Positions 52,592-62,205 of a stretch of DNA of 64,000 nucleotides are shown one piece after another; position 1 is the first letter of the stretch; each line of letters opens with the position of its first letter. The translations under genes and the position numbers were made by a program. The DNA comes from Polaribacter vadi. GTDB taxonomy: Bacteria; Bacteroidota; Bacteroidia; Flavobacteriales; Flavobacteriaceae. The stretch covers positions 208,501-272,500 of the forward strand of contig NZ_CP017477.1 of assembly GCF_001761365.1 (NCBI RefSeq), in the 5' to 3' direction. Below the pieces are notes generated by a model, which saw only the letters and a list, made by a program, of their open reading frames with translations, had not been told where the DNA came from and did not search any database.

Positions 52592-53473
52592 TTAAAATGA
52601 GTAAGAAATTCCACTATATGCTCCTGTAGAATCTCCTAAATTACGCCCTTCTATATAAGTGTTTATTCCTGCTGTTAAGCCAAATCCTTTAACAATTGGT
52701 ACAAACATATTTGCTCCAATTCTTGTATAGTTTACACGAGTTGCAGGGAAAAATCCTGTAAAACCTTGACCTAAAATATCAACTCCATCATTACCAGATA
52801 ATTGGTTTGCAATAAAAATATCTCCATAAATAACAGAGGCTGCATATCCTAATTTTAATTCGCTAATAAGCGCATTGGGTACTTCATTACTTCTTAAACT
52901 ATATCCTGCTTGACCAATAGCAAAAAATCCTGAATTATGTTTATAATTAGCAATTGCAAGACCAGTAATATCTGTTGAACGATTACCAATTGCAATAATT
53001 GATTGTAAACCTTCATCTACCTTATAATTTCCAAGAGGAGTTTCTACACCTAAAGCACCTATGATGCTTAAATTTCCATTCATAACTTTGTAAGATTTAA
53101 TTTTGTACTTACCATAAATGCTTACATCTTGAAATCCACTTCTTTCATTTTCGAAGCCATTGTTTGCTAAAGTAGCAGGAGTTGCTTCACCAGTAGTTTG
53201 TATGTAAGGTAAACTTACTACAAAGTTTAAACGGTCAGAAAAACCATATTCTGCATACAATGAAACACTTTTTGTAGTCACCTTATTAAATACAGGAACT
53301 GAGTTAACTTTGTTTGGTACTAAAAAAACATCATTATAATCTTCTCTAGACTGTGTAACTGTTATACTAGCTTTTCCTTTTGATTTCATAAACCCACTAA
53401 TTGGACTTTGAGCTGTCATTGTTAAAGGGAGCATAAAAAGCATTCCTCCAAGTAATTTTAAATTGATTTTCAT
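52592..53473 (-). CDS. Outer-membrane beta-barrel-type protein
   Basis: A 293-residue exported protein with a signal peptide (MLFMLPLTMTAQSPISG). The mature part is a string of alternating amphipathic strands (KASITVTQSREDYNDVFLVP; SVSLYAEYGFSDRLNFVVSLPYI; GFAQ-type turns; KGFGLTAGINTYIEG) ending in Phe (YSGISYSF), the typical C-terminal signature of outer-membrane barrels. No transport substrate can be given. It is the first gene of the pair with the fasciclin lipoprotein. Confidence 0.78.
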   Translation of the reverse strand: MKINLKLLGGMLFMLPLTMTAQSPISGFMKSKGKASITVTQSREDYNDVFLVPNKVNSVPVFNKVTTKSVSLYAEYGFSDRLNFVVSLPYIQTTGEATPATLANNGFENERSGFQDVSIYGKYKIKSYKVMNGNLSIIGALGVETPLGNYKVDEGLQSIIAIGNRSTDITGLAIANYKHNSGFFAIGQAGYSLRSNEVPNALISELKLGYAASVIYGDIFIANQLSGNDGVDILGQGFTGFFPATRVNYTRIGANMFVPIVKGFGLTAGINTYIEGRNLGDSTGAYSGISYSF

Positions 53474-53990
53474 AATTTTAATTTGATTTAGTTTATATTT
53501 TTTGTGTTCTAAAATATATACGAGAAATTTTATAGGCTGGTTTTATTAAAATGATATTTAAGTGAAAAAAAACTTATTTTATCAATGAAAAAAATAATTA
53601 CCATCTAAAAATTATGATTAACTTTTTGATATTCAGTTGTTAATATTTTTTTTTAAGTAAACATTAGTTGCCTTGAATATTTTAAAGAAACAATGATGAA
53701 TAAGAAATTTGAAGAAGTCATCTCATTGATTGGAAGATGATTTGTATAAAAGTTATATAAAAAAAAAAGAGTACTAATTATAATAATTAGTACTCTAGAA
53801 TTATTAAATAAAGTTTCCCCCAAAACTATAAATAAATAATTATCGTAAAATTAATATTTTATTACGATTTAAAAAGGTAAATAATTGTAAAATTATTTTT
53901 TTTCTTAAAAAATGTTATTCGTTTTAGAAGTATTTAATTGAGATTTAAAATAAGCAAAAGAATCATCTCAATATTAAATATATGTTTATT
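53474..53990. other. 517-bp spacer between the barrel gene and purL
   Basis: No convincing gene. A 15-codon ORF at 53693-53740 (MMNKKFEEVISLIGR) and the sequence after it look like a decayed remnant. The purL terminator lies at 53768-53796. The remainder is A+T-rich; the part next to 53474 is the probable promoter region of the barrel gene. Confidence 0.55.
53758..53796 (-). terminator. Terminator of purL
   Basis: A 13-bp perfect stem (AGAGTACTAATTA 53768-53780 with TAATTAGTACTCT 53784-53796) has a TAA loop, and a T-run follows on the minus strand (53758-53768). It lies 195 bp past the purL stop, a long 3' leader. Confidence 0.8.
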
Positions 53991-56900
53991 TTAAGAATTT
54001 TTAGTATCTATCCAGTTTTTAGCATTAACAAAAGCTTCTAACCAAGGAGTTACTTCATCTTTTCTTCCAGCAGGATAATTTGCCCAGTTCCATTGAAAAG
54101 TAGAACGCTCAATATGTGGCATTGTAACTAAATGTCTTCCAGACTTATCACACATCATTGCTGTGTTAAAATCAGAACCATTTGGGTTATTTGGATATCC
54201 TTCATAACCGTATTTTGCTACAATATTATAGTTTTCTTCAGATTCTGGTAAGTTAAATTTTCCTTCTCCATGAGAAATCCAAACTCCTAATTCTGTTCCT
54301 GCTAAAGATGATAACATTATAGAATTATTTTCTTGAATTTTTACAGAAGTAAAAGAACTTTCATGTTTCTGAGAATCATTATGAACTAATTTACCATGTA
54401 CTTTATGATCAGGATTAATTAAATCTAATTCCATCCATAATTGTGCACCATTACAAATACCCACAGATAAAGTATCTTCTCTTTTAAAGAAGTTCTTTAA
54501 AGCTTTCTTCGCTTTTGCATTGTATAAAAATGCTCCAGCCCAACCTTTAGCAGAACCTAAAACATCTGAATTCGAGAAACCACCAACAGCTCCAATAAAC
54601 TGAATATCTTCTAAAGTTTCACGACCAGAAATTAAATCTGTCATGTGTACATCTTTCACGTCAAAACCAGCTAAATACATTGCATTTGCCATTTCACGTT
54701 CAGAATTTGAACCTTTTTCACGAATAATAGCCGCTTTTGGTTTTGCACCTTTTGAATTTATTTTTGGTAACTTTCCTTTAAAGTTTTTAGGGAAAGTATA
54801 TTGTAGAGGTTGATTTTTATAGTTATCAAAACGATCTTGAGCTAAATTATTAGCTGTTTGTTTTTGATCTAATAAGAAAGAAGTTTTATACCAAACATCT
54901 CTCATTTCAGCAATATCAAATGTGAAGTTTTCTTCACTGTTTTTAATAGTTACAGTTCCTGAATTATTTGCAGTTCCAATATTGAAGAACTCAATGTTAT
55001 TTTCTGATAAAATAGTTTCAACTGAAGCATCAGCTTGAAAAATAATTCCTGAATTTTCAGAAAATAAAACTTTGATAGAATCTTCTTCATTTAAATCAGA
55101 AATATTAAAATCTGCTCCTAAATTAACATCAGCAAAACACATTTCTAACAACGTTGTAATCAATCCACCAGAAGCAACATCGTGTCCTGCTGTAATTTTA
55201 TCACCTTTAATTAACTCTTGAATTGTATTAAAAGTATTCTTTACAAAAGCAGAATTTTTTACATCTGGAGCTTCATTTCCAATCGTATTTAAAACTTGGT
55301 GGAAAGAACTTCCTCCTAATTTAAATTCATCTTGAGAAATATTAATATAATAGATATTTCCTCCATCAACTTTTAAAAGAGGTTCCACAACTTTACTTAT
55401 TTCATTACAGTTACCTGCAGCAGAAATAATAACAGTTCCTGGAGCAATTACTTCATCATCAGCATATTTTTGCTTCATTGATAAAGAATCTTTTCCTGTT
55501 GGTACATTGATTCCTAAATCTATAGAAAATTCTGAAACCGCTTTTACAGCTTTGTATAAACGAGCGTCTTCACCTTCGTTTTTACAAGGCCACATCCAGT
55601 TAGCTGACAATGAAATTGAATCTAAATTATCCTTTAAAGGAGCCCAAATAATATTTGTTAAAGATTCTGTAATTGCATTTCTACTTCCTGCAGCAGGATC
55701 AATTAATCCAGAAATAGGAGAGTGCCCAATTGAAGTTGCAACTCCTTCTTTTCCTTTATAATCTAATGCCATTACACCAACGTTATTTAACGGAATTTGT
55801 AATGGACCAACACATTGTTGTTTGGCAACTTTACCACCAACACATCTGTCTACTTTATTTGTTAACCAATCTTTACAAGCAACAGCTTCTAACTGTAAAA
55901 CTTGCGTTAAATAGTTTTTAAAATTCTTAACTTTATATCTTGAGTTCTTATAGTTTCTTTTTACAGTTTTATCTGTTAAAACAGTTTTAGGAGAAGAACC
56001 AAACATGTCTTCTAAAGCTAAATCCATTGGTTTTTTTCCAGTTGATTTAGATTCAAAAGTAAAACGGTCATTTCCTGTAACTTCACCAACATCATAAATA
56101 GGAGAACGTTCTCTATCTGCAATTTTATGTAAAGTTTCTAAATGTTCTTCAGCAATAACTAATCCCATTCTTTCTTGAGATTCGTTACCGATTATTTCTT
56201 TTGCTGATAAAGTAGGATCTCCAACTGGTAATGCATCTAAATTGATTTTACCTCCAGTATCTTCTACTAATTCTGATAAACAATTTAAATGTCCTCCAGC
56301 TCCATGATCGTGAATAGAAACGATAAAGTTTTCTTCGCTTTCTACCATTCCACGAACTGCGTTTGCAGCACGTTTTTGCATTTCTGGATTAGAACGTTGT
56401 ACAGCATTTAATTCAATTCCTGAATCTAAAGCTCCTGTATCTGCAGATGAAACTGCAGCTCCACCCATTCCAATTCTGTAGTTTTCACCACCCAAAATTA
56501 CAATTTTATCACCTTCTTTTGGTGTGTCTTTTAATGCTTGATCTGCTTTTCCATACCCAATTCCACCAGCTTGCATGATTACTTTATCAAATCCAAGTTT
56601 TCTTGGTTTAGATTCACTTGAAGAAGAATTTTCTTCATGTTCAAAAGTTAATACAGAACCTGTAATTAAAGGCTGTCCGAATTTATTTCCAAAATCTGAA
56701 GCTCCATTAGATGCTTTTATTAAAATATCCATTGGAGTTTGGTATAACCAATCTCTTGCTTCAAATTTGTTTTCCCAATATCTTGTATTCTTCACTGAAT
56801 CTATAGAAGCTTCTAAACGAGAATACGAAGTCATATAAACAGCTGTTCCTGCTAAAGGTAAAGAACCTTTTCCTCCTGCAAGTCTATCTCTAATTTCTCC

Positions 56901-57698
56901 ACCAGAACCTGTTGCAGCACCATTAAAAGGCTCAACTGTTGTTGGAAAATTGTGCGTTTCTGCTTTTAAAGAAATTACAGAATCAAAAAGTGAAGTTTGA
57001 TAAAAATCTGGTTTGTCTGCTGTTTTTGGTGCAAACTGTTCCACTTTAGGACCCTTTACAAAAGCAACGTTATCTTTATATGCAGAAACAATATCGTTCG
57101 GAAATTGTTTAGACGTTTCTTTTATCAATTTGAATAATGATGTTGGCATTTCTTCACCATCAATAACAAAAGTTCCGTTAAATATTTTATGTCTACAGTG
57201 CTCAGAATTTACTTGGCTAAAACCAAATACTTCAGAATCTGTTAATTTTCTTCCGATTTTTGTAGCAACACTTTCTAAATATTGAACTTCCTCATCACTT
57301 AAAGATAATCCTTCTTGTTCGTTATAAGCAGCAATATCTTCAATATCTAAAATAGCTTCTGGCTGAATATCAATAGTAAACGATTCTTGATGTAAACCAT
57401 TAAATTTTTCAGAAATCATTGGATCAAAGTCAGAAAACTCCTCAGTTGAAGCCGTGAATTCTTCAATTCTGATGATATCTTTAATACCCATATTCTGAGT
57501 AATTTCAACTGCATTTGTACTCCAAGGAGTAATCATTGCTGCTCTTGGACCAACAAAAAAAGCATCGATTGATGTTTCTTCTATTTTTGGTTGATTAGCA
57601 AATAACCAAGTCAGTTTAGAAATTGTTGTTTTAGCTAAATCTTTTGTTGTTTGAACAGCGAATACTTTACTGTCTTTATTTCCAAAGAAATGAATCAT
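53991..57698 (-). CDS. purL: Phosphoribosylformylglycinamidine synthase (large form)
   Basis: A 1235-residue single-chain FGAM synthase of purine biosynthesis. The N-terminal PurS-like region and two AIR-synthase-type halves (HNFPTTVEPFNGAATGSGGEIRD; GGENYRIGMGGAAVSS; SIHDHGAGGHLNCLSEL) are followed by the class I glutaminase at the C-terminus with nucleophile GICNGAQLWMEL and the His-Glu pair in PHIERSTFQWNW. All three domains are intact. Stand-alone gene with its own terminator. Confidence 0.98.
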   Translation of the reverse strand: MIHFFGNKDSKVFAVQTTKDLAKTTISKLTWLFANQPKIEETSIDAFFVGPRAAMITPWSTNAVEITQNMGIKDIIRIEEFTASTEEFSDFDPMISEKFNGLHQESFTIDIQPEAILDIEDIAAYNEQEGLSLSDEEVQYLESVATKIGRKLTDSEVFGFSQVNSEHCRHKIFNGTFVIDGEEMPTSLFKLIKETSKQFPNDIVSAYKDNVAFVKGPKVEQFAPKTADKPDFYQTSLFDSVISLKAETHNFPTTVEPFNGAATGSGGEIRDRLAGGKGSLPLAGTAVYMTSYSRLEASIDSVKNTRYWENKFEARDWLYQTPMDILIKASNGASDFGNKFGQPLITGSVLTFEHEENSSSSESKPRKLGFDKVIMQAGGIGYGKADQALKDTPKEGDKIVILGGENYRIGMGGAAVSSADTGALDSGIELNAVQRSNPEMQKRAANAVRGMVESEENFIVSIHDHGAGGHLNCLSELVEDTGGKINLDALPVGDPTLSAKEIIGNESQERMGLVIAEEHLETLHKIADRERSPIYDVGEVTGNDRFTFESKSTGKKPMDLALEDMFGSSPKTVLTDKTVKRNYKNSRYKVKNFKNYLTQVLQLEAVACKDWLTNKVDRCVGGKVAKQQCVGPLQIPLNNVGVMALDYKGKEGVATSIGHSPISGLIDPAAGSRNAITESLTNIIWAPLKDNLDSISLSANWMWPCKNEGEDARLYKAVKAVSEFSIDLGINVPTGKDSLSMKQKYADDEVIAPGTVIISAAGNCNEISKVVEPLLKVDGGNIYYINISQDEFKLGGSSFHQVLNTIGNEAPDVKNSAFVKNTFNTIQELIKGDKITAGHDVASGGLITTLLEMCFADVNLGADFNISDLNEEDSIKVLFSENSGIIFQADASVETILSENNIEFFNIGTANNSGTVTIKNSEENFTFDIAEMRDVWYKTSFLLDQKQTANNLAQDRFDNYKNQPLQYTFPKNFKGKLPKINSKGAKPKAAIIREKGSNSEREMANAMYLAGFDVKDVHMTDLISGRETLEDIQFIGAVGGFSNSDVLGSAKGWAGAFLYNAKAKKALKNFFKREDTLSVGICNGAQLWMELDLINPDHKVHGKLVHNDSQKHESSFTSVKIQENNSIMLSSLAGTELGVWISHGEGKFNLPESEENYNIVAKYGYEGYPNNPNGSDFNTAMMCDKSGRHLVTMPHIERSTFQWNWANYPAGRKDEVTPWLEAFVNAKNWIDTKNS

Positions 57699-57810
57699 TA
57701 TTGTGTTGTGTTTGGGTATTGTTTTAAAAATACAAATTTACTTTTTTTCAATTTAATTATAATGAATTAATTTATTGAAATTTAAGAGTTATTCATGTGG
57801 TTATAAATCA

Positions 57811-57838
57811 AAAAAAGACTGCTTAAGCAGTCTTTTTT
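57811..57838 (-). terminator. Terminator of the endonuclease tandem
   Basis: A 14-bp perfect palindrome (AAAAAAGACTGCTT / AAGCAGTCTTTTTT) lies 20 bp past the stop of the last endonuclease gene. T-runs on both strands make it usable in both directions. Confidence 0.85.
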
Positions 57839-57857
57839 ATAAAATATATCTAAAAAA

Positions 57858-59918
57858 TTAATTTTTCATTAATTTTTTAGTAACAAATTGGTTTCCGTTG
57901 CTAATTTTAACAAGGTAAATTCCTGTAGCTAAATTAGAAACATCCATATCTTTTTTACTCTCAGTAATTTTTGAAAATTGTATTAATTTTCCTAAAACAC
58001 TGTAAATTTCAATATTTACGTTGTCTGAAACATTAAAATATAATTTATTTCCATTTAAAGGGTTTGGGTACATTTTAAAGTTTTCAAATTCAGAAGAATT
58101 TACATTTGCAGTACTTATTGTGTGTTTACCTAAATCTAAACAATCGTCTGTAGAAGTTTCTACCCATTCATTAGGATTATAAACAGGATTTGGAGATATT
58201 ATAGAAGGTTTTCTTTTTAAGGTAACATTTTCTCCAAAAGTAGTTGAACTATTTTCTTCACCAATAATATCTATTAAAATTCCATTTTTAAATAAACCTA
58301 AAACATCATTTCCATTAAAATAAGTTACGTTACTGCTTATGTCTACTTCTGATGCACAAACTTCTAATTGAGAATTTCCAATTACAAAAACATCACCATC
58401 AGCAATACTTTCATTGGTAAAAGTTAAAGTTTGAGTTCCAAAATCTTGTCCGTTTGAACCAAGTTTAACACTATATTCTTTTAAAGAAACTATTTGTCCA
58501 GTAAAGTTTGCAATTTCAATAGCTTTATTGTTGCTAGATCCTTCCAAGTATTCAGAGAAAAATATTTCATTTGTAATAGCAGAACCATCAGTTGTTGTAG
58601 CATTAACTGCTGTAGATTGTGCAGATTTATTATCTGTTGTATCTTTTGCTAAAACAGTTACACTATATGTTGTAGAGGCAGTTAAATTAGAAAATGAATA
58701 ATTTGTTTCTGTGGTAGTTCCGTTATATGTTCCATCTAAAAAAACATCATAACCAGCTACAGCAGTATCATCTGTAGAAGCAGACCAATTTACCTTAAAA
58801 CTTGTGCCAGCTTCATTTGTAATTGTTACATTTGTAGGTACAGATGGAGCTTCCAAATCTGCTAAAGTAGTTCCATTTACAGCAGTTGATTGTGCAGATT
58901 TATTACTTGCAATGTCTTTAGCTAAAACAGTAACAGTATAAGTTGTATTTGGTGTTAAGCCTGTAATTGTATAGTTTGTATTTGATACTTCTCCATTTAA
59001 AGTTCCATCTACATATACTTCATATTTTGTTACAGCTATATTGTCTGCTGAAGCTGTCCAAGATACATCTATTGAAGAAGTTGTAATATTGCTTAAAGCA
59101 ACATTTGTTGGTACAGTTGGAGCTTGATCATCAGAAGTAATGAAAATTCCCCAAGAATCAATTGCATTTTCTCCACCCCATATTCTTGTTGCTAAATATG
59201 CATTATCTATAAAAGGATTTCTGTTTCCTTGTGCATAAGTTGCATTTGAATCATGATACTCATTTCTTTGTCTTTCAAAATCTGAAACTGGATCTTCTAC
59301 GTTCCATTCTAAAAATAAATCGATCATAGCATCACCTGCATTTGCATTATTACCAATACCAACACCTGTTGGTTTACATTGGTCTCCATATCGAATATAC
59401 ATGTACATCATCATTCTTGCAATATCGCCTTTCCATTCATCACCAGGAAACCAACCACCAGAAACGCTTCCAGAATTTCCTGAGCCATCAGCAAATTTAA
59501 GACTTCCTCTTTGACTATTGTAGCTCACATCTGAAGCTCTTAAATGATGTGTATCTGCTCCTGGACCAGAAGTACCGAGGTTTGGATTCCCTAAAGATTT
59601 AGCGTAGGTATGTTCTCTGTTCCAATCTCCTTGATCTCCACTATTATCGTTTATTCCTCTTGTTCTTGCAGTTGTACCAGATTGAGAATATCCATAAATT
59701 AATAAAACTTCACCACTATTTTCTGGATTTACATCTGTTGCTTTTATAGCATCCCAACCATATGATAGGATATTGGTGTGGGCAGTAATCGTTTTTGTCG
59801 CTAACTCTTCTTTTAATTCAAGACCAGATTTTGTCCAGTCAAGTCCGTTATAATATTGTTCTTGAGCAGAAATTATTGCCGTTAAAAAAAGTAATAAAAA
59901 AAGTAGGTTTTTTTTCAT
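57858..59918 (-). CDS. Secreted endonuclease I / fibronectin III / lamin-tail protein, T9SS
   Basis: A 686-residue exported protein: signal peptide (LLFLLLFLTAIISAQEQYY), then an endonuclease I domain (~20-260) with WNREHTYAKS as the nuclease His motif and HHLRASDVSYNSQRGSLKF. Two fibronectin III domains follow (~265-350, 355-440; PTNVALSNITTSSIDVSWTAS; VPTNVTITNEAGTSFKVNWSAS), then a lamin-tail-like domain (~450-600; EIFFSEYLEGSSNNKAIEIAN). A T9SS type A sorting domain ends it (MYPNPLNGNKLYF; GIYLVKISNGNQFVTKKLM). Probably an extracellular nuclease. Last of three tandem paralogues. Confidence 0.94.
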   Translation of the reverse strand: MKKNLLFLLLFLTAIISAQEQYYNGLDWTKSGLELKEELATKTITAHTNILSYGWDAIKATDVNPENSGEVLLIYGYSQSGTTARTRGINDNSGDQGDWNREHTYAKSLGNPNLGTSGPGADTHHLRASDVSYNSQRGSLKFADGSGNSGSVSGGWFPGDEWKGDIARMMMYMYIRYGDQCKPTGVGIGNNANAGDAMIDLFLEWNVEDPVSDFERQRNEYHDSNATYAQGNRNPFIDNAYLATRIWGGENAIDSWGIFITSDDQAPTVPTNVALSNITTSSIDVSWTASADNIAVTKYEVYVDGTLNGEVSNTNYTITGLTPNTTYTVTVLAKDIASNKSAQSTAVNGTTLADLEAPSVPTNVTITNEAGTSFKVNWSASTDDTAVAGYDVFLDGTYNGTTTETNYSFSNLTASTTYSVTVLAKDTTDNKSAQSTAVNATTTDGSAITNEIFFSEYLEGSSNNKAIEIANFTGQIVSLKEYSVKLGSNGQDFGTQTLTFTNESIADGDVFVIGNSQLEVCASEVDISSNVTYFNGNDVLGLFKNGILIDIIGEENSSTTFGENVTLKRKPSIISPNPVYNPNEWVETSTDDCLDLGKHTISTANVNSSEFENFKMYPNPLNGNKLYFNVSDNVNIEIYSVLGKLIQFSKITESKKDMDVSNLATGIYLVKISNGNQFVTKKLMKN

Positions 59919-59932
59919 GGTTGTAATAATTT

Positions 59933-59964
59933 AAAAAACGATCCATTAAAATGAATCGTTTTTT
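59933..59964 (-). terminator. Hairpin between the second and third endonuclease genes
   Basis: A 14-bp stem around 5 bases (59933-59946 with 59951-59964). The only imperfect pair is G-U on the minus-strand RNA. A T-run is part of the stem. It may partly terminate or separate the two genes. Confidence 0.7.
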
Positions 59965-59982
59965 GTTAAAGGGTAAATTGTA

Positions 59983-62202
59983 TTAGTTTTTAATTAATTT
60001 TTTAGTGATAAATTGTTTACCAGAGTTAATTTTAAGTAAATAAACACCTTTAGATAAGTTTGAGATATCAATGTTGTTTTTGCTTTTTGTAACTCCTGTT
60101 GATTGTATTAGTTTTCCTAAAATATTGTATATGTTTATAGTTGCATCTTCTGTAACACTAAAATAAACGTTATTTCCGTTTGCTGGGTTAGGAAACATTC
60201 TAAAAGATTTAAAAACATTGTTTTGTGTACTTAAAGTATAAGTATGGCTGCCAATACCATCAAAAGTATTTGCTGGAAAAGAAGTCCACTCTGCTTGTTT
60301 ATCAAAAATTGTATTTGGAGCACTTATAGTTCCATTTCTTCTTAAAGTTACATTTAAAGCAAAACTAGCACTGCTTCCAAAAACTCCTATAATATCAATT
60401 AATACATCATCTTTAAATAAAGCCACAGCGTCATCTCCATTAAAGTTTACAGGTTGGCCAAAATTAGTATTTTGATTGTTAAGTTGCACTAAATCTATTT
60501 GTCCATTTGGGTTAGAAGCAGATTTAGGTTGTAATTCTGGAGCTGAATTATCACCATTTCCAATAACAAATACATCTTCTGGAACAATACTTTTAACTGT
60601 TCCACTATCTAGAGCTAATGGTGTTGTCCACACGCCTGCACCATTTCTTTCTAATTTAACTACGTAACCAGCAAGACTTATTGTGTTTCCTGTTAAATTA
60701 ACAATTTCTAAAGCTTTGTTTGTACCTCCATCTCCTTCTACATATTCAGAGAAAAATAATTCTGAAGCAACTCCTCCACTAGATTTATCATTAGTTTTAA
60801 CACTTATAGAATTACTTTTAACAGATTTGTTGCCATCAATATCTTTTGCTAATACAGCTACAGTATAGGTTGTAGCAGAAGTTAAACCAGTAACTGTATA
60901 AGATGTTGTTAAAGAGGATGCTTTAAACGATTCATCAATAAAAATATCATATCCATTTACTTCATTATTATCTGAAGAAGCAGACCAGTTTACACTAAAT
61001 GAACTATCTGTAACATTAGTTATTGTTACATCTTGTGGTACAGAAGGAGGTGTGTTGTCTTGTAAAGTTTTTTCAAAAACAGCAATACTTGTTGCAGAAA
61101 AATTATTGATTAGATCTTTTGCAATAACTGTAAACTTGTAGGTTGTATTTGTAGTAAGTTTTGAAATTGTTGCACTAGTAGTTGTACCAGAAGTTTGGGC
61201 AGTTAGCACATCATTAACATACACATTATATCCAGTTACACCAACATTATCTGTTGAAGAAGACCAAGATATATCCATAGATGTTAAAGCTACATTACTT
61301 AATGTTACGTTTGTTGGAGCAGTAGGAGCTTCAGTGTCACTATTAATATAAATTCCCCATCTATCTTCTGCAGATGTACCACCCCAAATCCTAGTAGCTA
61401 AATAAGGATTATCTATAAACGGATTCCTATTTCCTTGTGCATAGGTGTTTGAAGTGTTTGCATGATATGTATTTCTAGCTATTTCAATTGCTGAAACTGG
61501 GTCTTCTACATTCCATTGTAAAAATAAATCGATCATTTCATCAGCAGTAAACTCCTTACTTCCAACACCAACATTTCCAGGTAAACATTGGGTTCCATAT
61601 CGAAGATACATATACATAATCATTCTTGCTGCATCTCCTTTCCATTCATCTCCAGGATACCAGCCTCTTGTATTTGGGCCTTCTGGGCCATTGTAAGTAA
61701 TTGTAGAACGACTAGAATTGCCAGAACCTGGAGCAAATTTAAAATTATTTCTTTCAGAATTTCTTGTTCTATCAGCGGGTCTTAAATTGTGCGCATCAGA
61801 TCCAGGACCTTGACTATTACCTTCTCCTATTAAATTAGGGTTTGCTAAAGATTTAGAGAATACATGTTCTCTGTTCCAAACAAAATTTTCTCCAGTTCCC
61901 CTATCTTGTAAACTTTTATTTCTAGTTCTGTCATTCGTGATATCTTGATCAGAACCATTTTCCCAACCATAAATTAAAATAACTTCAGAAGTATTTGCAG
62001 GATTAATATCTGTGATTTTAGATGCTTCCCAAACACCTGGAGTATAAGTAAGTATATTTGTATGAGCCGAAATTGTTTTGACTGCTAAAGCTTCTTTAAG
62101 TTCTGTGCCAGTAAGCGTTAAATCTACATCATTATAATAACTTTGTTGCCCAAAGAAAGTAAATGAAAGCATGATAAATGCTAAAAGTAATATTTTCTTC
62201 AT
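59983..62202 (-). CDS. Secreted endonuclease I / fibronectin III / lamin-tail protein, T9SS (second copy)
   Basis: A 739-residue exported paralogue of the gene at 57858, same domain order. The nuclease domain is WNREHVFSKS and AHNLRPADRTRNSERNNFKFAP (longer, with an extra insert after GPEGPNTRG). Then two fibronectin III domains (PTNVTLSNVALTSMDISWSSS; VPQDVTITNVTDSSFSVNWSAS), a lamin-tail-like domain (ELFFSEYVEGDGGTNKALEIVN), and a T9SS type A sorting domain (MFPNPANGNNVYF; GVYLLKINSGKQFITKKLI). The sequence differs enough to be an old duplication. Three bases separate it from the upstream paralogue. Confidence 0.94.
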   Translation of the reverse strand: MKKILLLAFIMLSFTFFGQQSYYNDVDLTLTGTELKEALAVKTISAHTNILTYTPGVWEASKITDINPANTSEVILIYGWENGSDQDITNDRTRNKSLQDRGTGENFVWNREHVFSKSLANPNLIGEGNSQGPGSDAHNLRPADRTRNSERNNFKFAPGSGNSSRSTITYNGPEGPNTRGWYPGDEWKGDAARMIMYMYLRYGTQCLPGNVGVGSKEFTADEMIDLFLQWNVEDPVSAIEIARNTYHANTSNTYAQGNRNPFIDNPYLATRIWGGTSAEDRWGIYINSDTEAPTAPTNVTLSNVALTSMDISWSSSTDNVGVTGYNVYVNDVLTAQTSGTTTSATISKLTTNTTYKFTVIAKDLINNFSATSIAVFEKTLQDNTPPSVPQDVTITNVTDSSFSVNWSASSDNNEVNGYDIFIDESFKASSLTTSYTVTGLTSATTYTVAVLAKDIDGNKSVKSNSISVKTNDKSSGGVASELFFSEYVEGDGGTNKALEIVNLTGNTISLAGYVVKLERNGAGVWTTPLALDSGTVKSIVPEDVFVIGNGDNSAPELQPKSASNPNGQIDLVQLNNQNTNFGQPVNFNGDDAVALFKDDVLIDIIGVFGSSASFALNVTLRRNGTISAPNTIFDKQAEWTSFPANTFDGIGSHTYTLSTQNNVFKSFRMFPNPANGNNVYFSVTEDATINIYNILGKLIQSTGVTKSKNNIDISNLSKGVYLLKINSGKQFITKKLIKN

Positions 62203-62205
62203 ATT

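Noticed and set aside
53693..53740. Short ORF MMNKKFEEVISLIGR
   Set aside because: Only 15 residues with no promoter or partner; probably a remnant, so not called as a gene.
54000..57690. Plus-strand open frames opposite purL
   Set aside because: They are antisense shadows of the strong purL coding frame with no domain or start signal.
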